Source: Arthrobacter_B citreus
GTDB lineage: Bacteria; Actinomycetota; Actinomycetes; Actinomycetales; Micrococcaceae
Assembly (NCBI RefSeq): GCF_042429235.1
Contig: NZ_JBHMBA010000007.1
DNA length: 64,000 bases
Direction: 5' to 3' (one strand)
Position numbers and translations under genes: made by a program. Under the pieces are notes generated by a model. It saw only the letters and a program-made list of their open reading frames with translations, searched no databases and was not told the origin of the DNA. Within the stretch, counting starts at the first letter, position 1, and each line of letters opens with the position of its first letter. This document shows positions 33,793-42,542 of this stretch, piece after piece.

Positions 33793-35406
33793 CTAGCCGC
33801 CGATGTATATTCCGTTGCCCGGTCCCATGGGCAGGTCGAAGATGAAGAAGACCGTCAGCACGGCAACCCAGGCCAGCCAGAAGAGGATGGTGAAGGGAAG
33901 CATCCGGGCAATGACGGTGCCAAGGCCTGCCTGGGGCTCGTACTTGCGCAGCATGGTCAGCAGCACGATCATGTACGGGTTCAGCGGGGTGAGGATCTGC
34001 GTTGCGGAGTCCCCCGCCCGGAACGCGCCCTGGATGAAGGCCGGCTCGAATCCGAGCAGGGCAAACATGGGCACAAAGACCGATGCCATCAGGGTCCACA
34101 TGGCCGAGCCGGAAATGATGAACAGGTTCAGCACCGAGGCCAGCAGGATGAAGCCGACAATCGCCGGATAGCCGGTCAGGCCGATGGACTCCAGCCCGGA
34201 TGCTCCGGCCACCGCAATCCAGTTGCCGATTCCGGACCAGTTGAACAGGGCAATGAACTGCCCCAGGATGAACGCGAGCACCAGGAATCCGCTCATGTCC
34301 TTGATCGAGGCACCCATGACCCGCGGAACGTCTTTGCCGGAGGCGATGGTTCCGGTGATCTTGCCGTAAACGAGTCCCGGGACGGTGAACAGGACAAACA
34401 CGATGAAGACGATCGAGCTCAGCAGCGGGGACTTGGGCAGGAACCCGCCATCCTCGTTGCGCCACGGCGAGTCAGGCAGCAGCGCACCCACCAGGATCAG
34501 GAGTGCGACGGCGGCTCCCACAATAACGGCCCACAGGACACCGCGGCGTTCCACCGGGCTCAGCACCGAGGAAAGAGCGGGTGCGGCCGCCGGGGCGCCG
34601 GATGATGCTCCGCCGTCGGTGTCGCCGTCGTCGTCTGCCGCCGTTTCCTCGGTGGGAACTCCCTGCCGGGTCAGGCGGGGTTCCAGGATTTTGTCGATGA
34701 TGAACCCGGCCAGCAGGATCAGCACCAGCGAGGAGGCAAAGTTGAAGAAGTAGTTGGACAGCGGGTTTACCGCCGCACCGGGATTCGGCAGGGTTTCAGT
34801 CACGGCGGTGGTGATTCCGGCGAACAGCGCATCCAGGCTCGTGACCAGCATGGACGTGGAGTAGCCCGCGCCGGCCGCGGCAAAACCACCCAGCAGGCCG
34901 GCGACCGGATGCCGGCCCGCGGCCTTGAAAACCAGTGCCGCCAGCGGCGGAATAACCACAAAGGCGGCGTCGGACATGATGGATCCGGTGACCCCCACCA
35001 AGCCGACGGCGTACGGCAGCGCCCATCGGGGAGCGGAGCCGAAGGCCTTTCGGATCAACGCCGAAAGCAGCCCGGATTTCTCCGCCACGCCCACGGCCAG
35101 CAGGATCGGAAGCACGGTGGCCAGCGGCGGAAAGCCCAGGTAGTTTGCGCCAAGGGTGGTGGTGAACCAGCTCATCCCCTCAGCGGTGAAGAAGCCCTTG
35201 ATGACGGTTTCCTCCGCGGCGCCGGGCACGGTGACCACAACGTTGGCCCAGGCCATGGCGGTGGACACCACGGCCACCGCCAGGAAGAGGAACAGGAAAA
35301 GCATGAACGGGTCCGGCAACTTGTTGCCGATTCTCTCCACACCGCCCAGGAGACGGTCGGGAAGGCTGCTGCGGCCGGCACGCAGGGCTTGATGCTGAGT
35401 TCTCAT
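33793..35406 (-). CDS. abgT: AbgT-family transporter
   Basis: This 537-residue membrane protein has about eleven hydrophobic segments. It is of the AbgT family, which takes up p-aminobenzoyl-glutamate in E. coli and exports sulfonamides in some other bacteria. Diagnostic stretches are IGNKLPDPFMLF at the start, GVTGSIMSDAAFVVIPPLAALVFKAAGRHP in the middle, and GDSATQILTPLNPYMIVLLTMLRKY near the end. A hydrophilic Asp/Gly/Ala loop near residues 245-275 is longer than usual. It lies 42 bases downstream of an M20 hydrolase gene, matching the E. coli abgAB-T logic of uptake plus hydrolysis. Confidence 0.92.
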   Translation of the reverse strand: MRTQHQALRAGRSSLPDRLLGGVERIGNKLPDPFMLFLFLFLAVAVVSTAMAWANVVVTVPGAAEETVIKGFFTAEGMSWFTTTLGANYLGFPPLATVLPILLAVGVAEKSGLLSALIRKAFGSAPRWALPYAVGLVGVTGSIMSDAAFVVIPPLAALVFKAAGRHPVAGLLGGFAAAGAGYSTSMLVTSLDALFAGITTAVTETLPNPGAAVNPLSNYFFNFASSLVLILLAGFIIDKILEPRLTRQGVPTEETAADDDGDTDGGASSGAPAAAPALSSVLSPVERRGVLWAVIVGAAVALLILVGALLPDSPWRNEDGGFLPKSPLLSSIVFIVFVLFTVPGLVYGKITGTIASGKDVPRVMGASIKDMSGFLVLAFILGQFIALFNWSGIGNWIAVAGASGLESIGLTGYPAIVGFILLASVLNLFIISGSAMWTLMASVFVPMFALLGFEPAFIQGAFRAGDSATQILTPLNPYMIVLLTMLRKYEPQAGLGTVIARMLPFTILFWLAWVAVLTVFFIFDLPMGPGNGIYIGG

Positions 35407-35448
35407 TCCAGTCCTCTTTCCTGCTCTGGGAATGTTGGGCTTACCGGA

Positions 35449-36783
35449 TCAGTCGAAATAGGAGGGGACGTCCACGGGCCCGCCGGCGTCGGCGAACTCC
35501 CGGGCCACCGCCTCGCGCAGTTCGGAATCGCAGAGGTAATCCAGGGCGGTCAGTGCGAGTCCCGCGGCGCCGTCGACCGCTCCTGATTCGGCAGCGGGGG
35601 AACCGGCCGCATCCGCGAAAGCACGGGTATGCAGTGCCACGTCCGCCGGCGCGATGCCGATCAGGGGGTGGATGCCGGGGATCCGGTAGCTGACATTGCC
35701 GAAGTCGGTGGACGCCGCAATCGTCTCGGACACGACGCCGCCGGGCAGCGGGCTGCGTCCCCGGCGCTCCTGTGCTGCAACCCATCGGCCGGTCAGGGCA
35801 GAGTTGGTGCGAACCGGCAGCGACGGAGGATGCTCATCCCAGCTGATGTCCACCGCCGTGCCCGTCATGAGCGCGGCTCCGGTGGCAATATCTTCGAGCC
35901 GGCCGCTGAGGTCCTTGAGGGTGTCGGGGTACTTGGACCGCGCATAGAGCTTCAGGACGGCCTTTTCCGGGATGACGCTTGGACGCTGCCCGCCCTCCGT
36001 GATGATGGCGTGCACGCGGTCCGCCGGTGGCAGCTGCTGGCGGAGCAGCCCAATGCCGGTGTACGCCAGCGATGCGGCGTCCAGTGCGTTGCGGCCCATG
36101 AAGGGCTGGGCGGAGGCATGCGCCGCCATGCCGGAGAACGTGACGGTGAGCAGCCGCCGGCCGAGCCAGACCTGCTCGGCGAGGTCCATGGCGTAGGGGT
36201 GGACCATGATGGCCGCGTCGATGCCGTCGAAAGCACCGTTGCGGGCCATGATCTCCTTGCCCGAGTGCCCTTCCTCCGCCGGGGTGCCCAGGAACACGAC
36301 CCGGCCGGGAAAGGCTTCCGGATCTTCTTCCAGGGTTTTGGCGAGGGCGATGAAGGCGCCGACGCCGGTGGCGGCAATGACGTTGTGGCCGCAGGCGTGG
36401 CCCACTTCGGGCAGGGCGTCATATTCGCTGAGGATGGCCACTGCCGGTCCGGCGCTGGAACCGATCTCGGCCCGCAGCGCGGTGGAAACCCCATGGGCAC
36501 CAAGCTCGGCCTTGATGCCGTGCCGGTTCAGCACATCCGCGAGGAAGGCTGCGCTGCGGTGCTCCTCATAGGCGGTTTCAGGATCCTTGTGCAGCGTGTG
36601 GACAACCTCGGCAAGGTCCGCGGCGAGGGCATCCACCCGCGCTTCCACCGCGGCGGCCATGTCGGCCGAAGCTCCCGCAAAGGGCGATTCCGCAGCCTGT
36701 GCCGTCTGCATGCGCCGTGCGGTTTCCGTGTCTAGATGGTTCAGATACGCAGTACTGGGTGTCGTGATGCGGGTCATGGCCAC
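35449..36783 (-). CDS. M20-family amidohydrolase (AbgB-like)
   Basis: This 444-residue protein has the metal-dependent fold of aminobenzoyl-glutamate hydrolase and related amidases. Motifs present are VVHTLHKDPETAYEEH, ILSEYDALPEVGHACGHNVIAATGVG, and GTPAEEGHSGK with the catalytic glutamates. A dimerisation lobe sits in the middle. The first visible start is GTG at 36783; an ATG two codons later is equally possible. It leads a probable three-gene operon with the AbgT transporter and the ATP-grasp ligase. Cleavage of an imported N-acyl amino acid is the likely role. Confidence 0.9.
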   Translation of the reverse strand: MAMTRITTPSTAYLNHLDTETARRMQTAQAAESPFAGASADMAAAVEARVDALAADLAEVVHTLHKDPETAYEEHRSAAFLADVLNRHGIKAELGAHGVSTALRAEIGSSAGPAVAILSEYDALPEVGHACGHNVIAATGVGAFIALAKTLEEDPEAFPGRVVFLGTPAEEGHSGKEIMARNGAFDGIDAAIMVHPYAMDLAEQVWLGRRLLTVTFSGMAAHASAQPFMGRNALDAASLAYTGIGLLRQQLPPADRVHAIITEGGQRPSVIPEKAVLKLYARSKYPDTLKDLSGRLEDIATGAALMTGTAVDISWDEHPPSLPVRTNSALTGRWVAAQERRGRSPLPGGVVSETIAASTDFGNVSYRIPGIHPLIGIAPADVALHTRAFADAAGSPAAESGAVDGAAGLALTALDYLCDSELREAVAREFADAGGPVDVPSYFD

Positions 36784-36864
36784 TCACACTAAGTCCCGGG
36801 TGGGGCCTGAGCCAGTTACGTGACGCACCGTGTTGCGGGAAGCCGCTGCACCGGCGCCGGCATG

Positions 36865-37626
36865 CTAACGGCCGCGGCCGGCGATCCGCGCCACCAGCGC
36901 CTGCGGTCCGCGGGCGCCGAACCATGCGAGCGCCTTGTACCGTTTGGACGGGATGGACACTCCCTTGCCGGCAAAGGCATCGGCGAGCCCCTCGCGGACC
37001 ACCCGTTCGGCGTCGAGCCACATCCAGTTCGGGTACACGGTTTTGTCCATGTCCATGCGCTGATGGAACTCCGTGTGGACAAACCCGGGGCACAGGGCGG
37101 TCACGTGCACGCCGCGGCCGCCGTACGCGAGGTTGGCCCACCGGCTGAACGTGATGACCCAGGACTTGGCCGCACTGTAGGTGCCGCGGGGAATGAATCC
37201 GGCCACCGAAGCGACGTTGATAATGTGTCCGTCCGGCCCCTCGAGCCGGGACAGCATGGTGTTCAGCGCGGTGTGGCTCAGCTGCAGCGGCGCCGCCACC
37301 AGAACGTTCAGGTGGTCCAGCTCCGCCGACAGGTCATTGCGTTCAAAGTTGTTCTTCAAGCCGTAGCCGGCGTTGTTGACGAGCATGGTGATGTCCGGTT
37401 TTTCCAGCCGCCTGCTGACCAGCTCCACGCCGTCGGCGTCGGAAAGGTCCGCCGTTATGTACTCCGTCTGCACGGCGTATTCCCGGGCCAGCGATGCAGC
37501 GGAATCCTTCAGCCGCTGTTCATTGCGGGCGGTGAGGACCAGGTTGTAGCCGCGGTGGGCCAGCTGGCGGGCAAATTCGGCGCCGATGCCCGAGGTGGCG
37601 CCGGTAATCAAAGCTGTGGGAGTCAT
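36865..37626 (-). CDS. Short-chain dehydrogenase/reductase
   Basis: This 253-residue classical SDR has cofactor motif TGATSGIGAEFA, NNAG (VNNAGYG), the catalytic serine in NVASVAG, and YSAAK with the usual Tyr and Lys. It therefore contrasts with the SDR-fold protein at 23395, which lacks this pair. The C-terminus ends in Arg/Gly-rich residues. Arg and Asn residues after the first glycine motif (TARNEQRL) suggest NADP(H). Substrate is unknown. It is 81 bases upstream of the M20 hydrolase gene and may or may not share its transcript. Confidence 0.9.
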   Translation of the reverse strand: MTPTALITGATSGIGAEFARQLAHRGYNLVLTARNEQRLKDSAASLAREYAVQTEYITADLSDADGVELVSRRLEKPDITMLVNNAGYGLKNNFERNDLSAELDHLNVLVAAPLQLSHTALNTMLSRLEGPDGHIINVASVAGFIPRGTYSAAKSWVITFSRWANLAYGGRGVHVTALCPGFVHTEFHQRMDMDKTVYPNWMWLDAERVVREGLADAFAGKGVSIPSKRYKALAWFGARGPQALVARIAGRGR

Positions 37627-37763
37627 GGGTCCACCTTTCCACGCCTACCCTGCTATGCCCCGCATGCTTTGGCAATGCGGACGCCCGCGCGTCACCGCGT
37701 CCTTGCAACCGGCTCCGGGCGGCCATACCGTGGCAGGAAAGCCGTGCCCGTCGAGGAGGAGCC

Positions 37764-38465
37764 ATGGCATCACGGCGGTACCGCGACAGGCAGGACGCCG
37801 GCCGGACGCTGGGCCTGGAACTCGCCCCGTATTTTGGCACGCCCGGGCTGTTGGTGATCGGACTGCCGCGCGGCGGGGTTCCGGTTGCCGCCGCGGTGGC
37901 GCGGCTGCTCCGTGCTCCGCTGGACGCCGTTGCCGTCCGCAAAGTGGGGCTTCCGCCCCAACCCGAGCTTGCCGCCGGTGCACTGGCGTGGCTGGCGGGA
38001 ACCATCACCACGGTGCGCAACGAGCCGGTGCTGCTGGAGTGGCAGCGCTCGCTGGCGCCCCTGCGCCACAGTGGCGATTCCTCGCCGGACGCCCACCTGG
38101 ATGCCGACGAGGCTTTCGACGCGGCAGCCGCAGTCGAGCAGCTCGAGCTGATCCGCCGGGACAAGCTGTATCGGATGGGCCGGGCACCCCTGGACGTTGG
38201 CGGCCGGACCGTCATAGTGGTGGACGACGGGCTGGCCACCGGAAGCACCATGCGGGCCGCCCTGCTGGCGCTGCGCCGGCAGGATCCGGCCCGCCTGGTT
38301 GCCGCCGCTCCTGCCAGCTGCGGCGATCCGGGGTGGCTGACGGCGCTGGCCGACGACGTCGTCATCCCCTGGCAAAGCGGCGCGCTGACCGCCGTGGGCC
38401 AGGCCTACGAGCACTTTGACCAGACCACCGACGCCGAGATCCGGCAGCTCCTGGACATTCCCTAA
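37764..38465 (+). CDS. Phosphoribosyltransferase-fold protein
   Basis: This 233-residue protein is a stand-alone PRTase of the type often annotated as phosphoribosyltransferase family protein. The PRPP loop is VIVVDDGLATGSTMRAAL, preceded by the flexible-loop region; the N-terminal GLPRGGVPVAAAVAR stretch is also typical. GGAGGA stands before the ATG. In related actinobacteria such genes sit near stress genes or erythromycin-esterase-like genes, but no such partner is here. It is followed after 45 bases by an SGNH esterase gene on the same strand. The base or sugar substrate is unknown. Confidence 0.85.
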   Translation: MASRRYRDRQDAGRTLGLELAPYFGTPGLLVIGLPRGGVPVAAAVARLLRAPLDAVAVRKVGLPPQPELAAGALAWLAGTITTVRNEPVLLEWQRSLAPLRHSGDSSPDAHLDADEAFDAAAAVEQLELIRRDKLYRMGRAPLDVGGRTVIVVDDGLATGSTMRAALLALRRQDPARLVAAAPASCGDPGWLTALADDVVIPWQSGALTAVGQAYEHFDQTTDAEIRQLLDIP

Positions 38466-38510
38466 CCCCTCCGGGCTCCCCCGGACCACCCACCATCGGA
38501 GGCAGGACCA

Positions 38511-39338
38511 ATGAACGCAGCGCCTGACAATCACACAGCTGAAAACGGCGGCGGCACGCGCAGCTGGGCCGGAGCCCGCTACGTGGCACTGGGAAGCTCC
38601 TTCGCTTCCGCTCCGGGGCTGGGGCATCCGGTTCCCGGAAGCCCTCCCGAGGCCGGCCGCACCGACGCCAACTATGCCCATGTCCTTGCCGGAGCCCTGC
38701 AGCTTTCACTCACGGATGCCACCAGCTCCGGGGCAACAACCGCCGATATCCTGTGGCGCTCCCAGTACGGGCAGGCACCCCAGGCTGACGCGCTGACCCC
38801 CGACACGGATCTGGTGACGGTCACTGTCGGAGGCAATGACATTGGCTATGCGGCATCAATGATGATGGCCGGGTTGTCCCCCGCGGCCTATCTGCGCCAC
38901 CGCCCGTCCCTGGAGTTCTTCAAGGCCCTCGCACCGGCCGTGCTGAACCGCAACATCGGCCTGCTGCCGGCGGACATGGCCTCCGTGGGCCAGCTGATCC
39001 GGCGCCGCTCGCCCCACGCCGTCGTACTGTTTGTGGAGTACCTGACCGTGTTGCCGCTGGATCCGCACATCAGGGTGCCGGGCATGAAACCGGCCCAGGC
39101 TGCCGCATGCCGCCGGCTGGCCGTCCATCTCGCGCTGGCCACGGAAGCCGGTGCCTCCGCCACCGGATGTTCAGTGGTCCGGACCGCGAAGGCCAGTGCG
39201 GACCACTATGCCGGCTCTGAGGACCCGTGGACGGTGGGAGCCTTCCTGCCAACCGACGGCGGACCGCTGCCGTTCCACCCCAATCAGGCCGGACATGAGG
39301 CCGTGGCCCGGATGATCCGCATCCACCTCGGAGCGTAA
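38511..39338 (+). CDS. SGNH/GDSL-family hydrolase (esterase or lipase)
   Basis: This 275-residue enzyme has block I ALGSSFASAPG with the nucleophile serine (GSS in place of GDS, as in other actinobacterial esterases), block III TVGGNDIGYA with the oxyanion asparagine, and block V FHPNQAGHEAVA with the catalytic histidine. There is no clear signal peptide at the predicted start (GGAGG upstream of the ATG), although many homologues are secreted, so the location is uncertain. Likely reaction: hydrolysis of carboxylic esters. Confidence 0.87.
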   Translation: MNAAPDNHTAENGGGTRSWAGARYVALGSSFASAPGLGHPVPGSPPEAGRTDANYAHVLAGALQLSLTDATSSGATTADILWRSQYGQAPQADALTPDTDLVTVTVGGNDIGYAASMMMAGLSPAAYLRHRPSLEFFKALAPAVLNRNIGLLPADMASVGQLIRRRSPHAVVLFVEYLTVLPLDPHIRVPGMKPAQAAACRRLAVHLALATEAGASATGCSVVRTAKASADHYAGSEDPWTVGAFLPTDGGPLPFHPNQAGHEAVARMIRIHLGA

Positions 39339-39458
39339 GCCCACCAGTCCAGCCTTCCGACGGCCCGGAACGGACCCCACCCTACCGCCGCCAATCCCGG
39401 CAGCGGATAATTCCAGTGAGCAGGCGACCCGCTTTTCCGAATCTCCGGGAGGTTCCAC

Positions 39459-40049
39459 ATGTCCATGTCAGGAAGCGTTTTTGGGCTCGGCGGGTTGAAC
39501 CTGGACATCAGCGAACTCACCCGCAAGGCAGTCCGGAATATCCGCGGCGGGCTCGCCCTCACCGGAGTCCTTTCGATCATCCTGGGCGCCTTGGTTCTCT
39601 TTTGGCCCGGCGCGACCCTGGACGTGGTCGCCGTCCTGTTTGGACTGTATTTCCTGATCTCCGGCGCGGTGCGCGTGGTCACGGGAATCATCACGCCCCT
39701 GTCCGGCGGCCTGCGGGTGCTGAACATCCTCACCGGAGTGCTGATCTTCATTGTTGGAGTGGTGGCGATCCGCAATCCGCTCGCATCCCTTGCCGTCCTT
39801 GGGATGGTCATCGGAATCGCCTGGATTGTCGAGGGCATCATGGCCCTGACCGAAAGCGAAAGCGGCGGATCACGGTGGTATGCCATCACCTACGGAGTCA
39901 TCAGCATCATCGCCGGAGTCGTGGTGCTGTTCCTTCCGGTGGGATCCCTTGCCGCCCTGGTGGTGTTTGGCGGGATCTTCCTGGTGGTTTTGGGCATCGT
40001 GGAAGTGGTCCGGGCCTTCGCCTTTGGCCGCGGCATCCCACTGTCCTGA
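39459..40049 (+). CDS. HdeD-like DUF308 membrane protein
   Basis: This 196-residue protein has six hydrophobic helices arranged as two similar sets of three, the DUF308/HdeD pattern. The repeats are visible in GALVLFWPGATLDVVAVLFGLYFLISGAVRV and in VVVLFLPVGSLAALVVFGGIFLVVLGIVEVV-type segments (start, middle and end of the protein). GGGAGG precedes the ATG. HdeD is linked to acid resistance in E. coli; the role in actinobacteria is not known. Confidence 0.88.
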   Translation: MSMSGSVFGLGGLNLDISELTRKAVRNIRGGLALTGVLSIILGALVLFWPGATLDVVAVLFGLYFLISGAVRVVTGIITPLSGGLRVLNILTGVLIFIVGVVAIRNPLASLAVLGMVIGIAWIVEGIMALTESESGGSRWYAITYGVISIIAGVVVLFLPVGSLAALVVFGGIFLVVLGIVEVVRAFAFGRGIPLS

Positions 40050-40226
40050 GAACGTCCTGAGAGTGTCCGGGTGGCGTCCAGCAACCGTCCAGCAGCTGTT
40101 TACACAGCGCTAACGCGCCGGGAAACCTGCCCGTAATACGAGGCGCCCACTCTGGGAGAAGCACGGTTTCCATCCCCGCGCTCCGGCCCCAAGCGTGGCC
40201 GGCAATCCCCGAAATGGAGTGACTCC

Positions 40227-41507
40227 ATGGATTCTGGAAACACCGCTTGGCTGCTGGCCAGTTCCGCATTGGTCTGCCTCATGATTCCCGGCATCGCCTT
40301 CTTCTACGGAGGCATGGTGGGGTCCCGCCGAATCCTGAACATGATGCTGATGTGCTTCGGCGGGGCGAGCCTCGTCGCCGTGCTGTGGGTGCTCTACGGC
40401 TATTCCGCCTCCTTCGGCAACTCGGTGACGGGGGCTGGCCTGCTGGGAAACCCCGCCGAATTCTTCGGGCTCTCCGACCTGCTGGTGGAAGACCCGGACA
40501 GCTCGCTGCCGCTGGCGCTCTTTGCCGCCTTCCAACTGATGTTCGCCTGTGTCACCACCGCGCTGGTGGCCGGCGCGGCCGCCGGGCGCATGAAATTCGG
40601 CGCCTGGATGCTGTTCGCCGGGCTGTGGGCCAGCCTCGTGTACTTTCCCGTGGCGCACTGGGTGTTCGCCTTCAGCAGTGAGGATGGATCCGTCACCGGC
40701 GGGTGGATCGCCAACCAGCTCGGCGCCATCGACTTCGCCGGCGGAACCGCCGTGCACCTGAACGCCGGCGTCGCCGCGCTGGCCCTGGCCCTGGTGCTGG
40801 GCCGCAGCAAGGGCTGGCCCAACGCGCACGGCAAGCCGCACAGCCGCCCCCTGGTGCTGCTGGGGGCGGGCCTGTTGTGGGTGGGCTGGTACGGGTTCAA
40901 CGCCGGTTCGGCCCTGAGCGCCGGCCACTCCGCCGCCGTCGTTTTCCTGAACACCGCGGTGGCCGCGGCGGCGGGACTGCTCGGCTGGATGCTGATGGAC
41001 CGGCTGCGGCTGGGAACGTCGTCCTCGCTGGGAGCGGCGTCGGGCCTGATTTCCGCGCTGGTGGCGATCACCCCGGCCTGCGGCGCGGTCAGCCCGCTGG
41101 GAGCCCTGGCGATTGGCCTGCTGGCGGGTCTCGTGTGCTCGCTGGCCATCGAATGGAAGTTCCGGCTCGGGTATGACGACTCGCTCGACGTCGTCGGGGT
41201 CCACGCGGTGGGCGGGCTGCTGGGGACCCTGCTGATCGGGTTGTTCGCCACCGACGCGGCGCCCAACGGTGTCAGCGGACTGTTCTATGGCGGCGGCTTC
41301 GGCCTGCTGGGCATCCAGGCGCTGGCTGCGGCCGCTGTCCTGGTCTACTCCTTCGTGGTCACCTGGGTGATTGCCAAGGTGCTGGCGCTGACCATCGGCC
41401 TGCGCATCCCGGAGGAAAGCGAACTGCAGGGCATCGACATTGCAGCCCATGCCGAATCCGCGTACCTCAATGATGAAGACCCGGTGGAGCTGGGGGCCCG
41501 GCCTTAA
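40227..41507 (+). CDS. amt: Ammonium transporter
   Basis: This 426-residue Amt/MEP/Rh channel imports ammonium across the cytoplasmic membrane. It has about eleven hydrophobic segments. The conserved pore histidines fall in FAGGTAVHLNAGVAAL and in VVGVHAVGGLLGTLLIGLF; MIPGIAFFYGGMV is the usual first helix end. A ribosome binding site TGGAG precedes the ATG. The stop codon lies in the loop of a terminator hairpin at 41492-41517. No glnK or glnD gene follows, unlike many actinobacterial amt loci, so this may be a second, free-standing copy. Confidence 0.95.
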   Translation: MDSGNTAWLLASSALVCLMIPGIAFFYGGMVGSRRILNMMLMCFGGASLVAVLWVLYGYSASFGNSVTGAGLLGNPAEFFGLSDLLVEDPDSSLPLALFAAFQLMFACVTTALVAGAAAGRMKFGAWMLFAGLWASLVYFPVAHWVFAFSSEDGSVTGGWIANQLGAIDFAGGTAVHLNAGVAALALALVLGRSKGWPNAHGKPHSRPLVLLGAGLLWVGWYGFNAGSALSAGHSAAVVFLNTAVAAAAGLLGWMLMDRLRLGTSSSLGAASGLISALVAITPACGAVSPLGALAIGLLAGLVCSLAIEWKFRLGYDDSLDVVGVHAVGGLLGTLLIGLFATDAAPNGVSGLFYGGGFGLLGIQALAAAAVLVYSFVVTWVIAKVLALTIGLRIPEESELQGIDIAAHAESAYLNDEDPVELGARP

Positions 41508-41517
41508 CCGGGCCCCC
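41492..41517. terminator. Shared terminator containing the amt stop codon
   Basis: A perfect 10-base-pair GC stem (41492-41501 with 41508-41517) has a 6-base loop CCTTAA that includes the TAA stop of amt. It ends 3 bases before the stop of the convergent ABC permease gene, so it can serve both transcripts. There is no U-tract. Confidence 0.65.
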
Positions 41518-41519
41518 GG

Positions 41520-42542
41520 CTAGTCCGTGGTCCGGCCGAGCCGTTTGAGGCTGTCTAAACCAACGGCCACCACAATGACCACGCCCTTGACCACCAGCTG
41601 ATAGAAAAAGGGAACGTTCATCAGGACCAGTCCGTTGCTCAGGACTCCGATGATCAGCGCTCCCACCAGGGTTCCCAGGATCCGTCCGCGCCCGCCCATC
41701 AGGCTGGTGCCGCCGAGGACCACCGCGGCAATGGCGTCCAGCTCGTAGCCGCTGCCGGCCGTCGGCTGGCCGCTCAGGACGCGGGCGGAGAAGATGACGC
41801 CCGCGAGGCCGGCCGTTGCCCCGGAGATCAGATAGACGCTGGCGATCAGCGGGCGGACCCGCACTCCGGCCAGGCGGGCAGCCTCCTTGTTGCCTCCCAC
41901 TGCGTAGATGTGGCGGCCGTACCGGGTGCGTTCGAGCAGGAACCACACCGCCACATAGACGAGGACCATCACCACCACGGGCGTGGGCAGCCCGGCCACG
42001 GTGCCGTTGCCCAGCCCGCGGAACCCGAGGCCGTTCGCCACCAGCGGCTGCCCGTCGGTCAGCGAATAGGCGGTGCCGCGCAGATAGGTCATCGCTCCCA
42101 GCGTCACGATGAACGCCGGAAGCGCCAGATAGGCGGTCAGCAGCCCGTTGACCAGGCCAGCCAAGGCGCCCACCACAATTCCCACCAGCACGGCGATAAT
42201 CGACGGCACACCGTTGACCCACAGCAGCACCGACAGCACGCCGGAAACCGCCACTATGGAGCCCACTGAGAGGTCGATGCCCCCGGTAAGAATCACCACG
42301 GTCATGCCCGCGGCCAGAATGGCGTTGATCGACACCGCCCGGGCAACATTCAGCGCGTTGTCCACGGTGGCGAAGTTGGGCGCCACAACGCACATCAGCG
42401 CAATCAGCAGCAGCAGGACCAGGAAGATTCCCACCCGGTCCCACCACAGGGCCAGGCTGACTCCTGAGCGCGGTGCCGTGCGCTGAACCGTCACGATGTC
42501 GGCGTTTGCCGGCTGCGGCGTTGCGCTCACCCGCTCACTCAT
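41520..42542 (-). CDS. Sugar ABC importer permease (RbsC-like), second system
   Basis: This 340-residue permease of the ribose/xylose/AI-2 class has eight to ten membrane helices. The family sequence TGGIDLSVGSIVAVSG near residue 80 and the coupling region AVVLGGTSLMGGRGRILGTLVGAL are clear. The ATG at 42542 overlaps the end of the ATPase gene by 8 bases, with GGGAG upstream. It is the last gene of the carbohydrate operon. With a single permease gene, this second importer probably uses a homodimer. Confidence 0.9.
   Translation of the reverse strand: MSERVSATPQPANADIVTVQRTAPRSGVSLALWWDRVGIFLVLLLLIALMCVVAPNFATVDNALNVARAVSINAILAAGMTVVILTGGIDLSVGSIVAVSGVLSVLLWVNGVPSIIAVLVGIVVGALAGLVNGLLTAYLALPAFIVTLGAMTYLRGTAYSLTDGQPLVANGLGFRGLGNGTVAGLPTPVVVMVLVYVAVWFLLERTRYGRHIYAVGGNKEAARLAGVRVRPLIASVYLISGATAGLAGVIFSARVLSGQPTAGSGYELDAIAAVVLGGTSLMGGRGRILGTLVGALIIGVLSNGLVLMNVPFFYQLVVKGVVIVVAVGLDSLKRLGRTTD

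Noticed and set aside
40110..40137. Possible GlnR box upstream of amt (CTAAC, GAAAC and GTAAT words)
   Set aside because: The first gap is 7 bases rather than 6, and the fourth half-site is missing, so the match is too weak to claim.
41467..42447. Long alternative minus-strand frame over the ABC permease
   Set aside because: The true permease in another frame carries the family motifs and a good start; this frame encodes an Arg/Gly-rich nonsense-like product.
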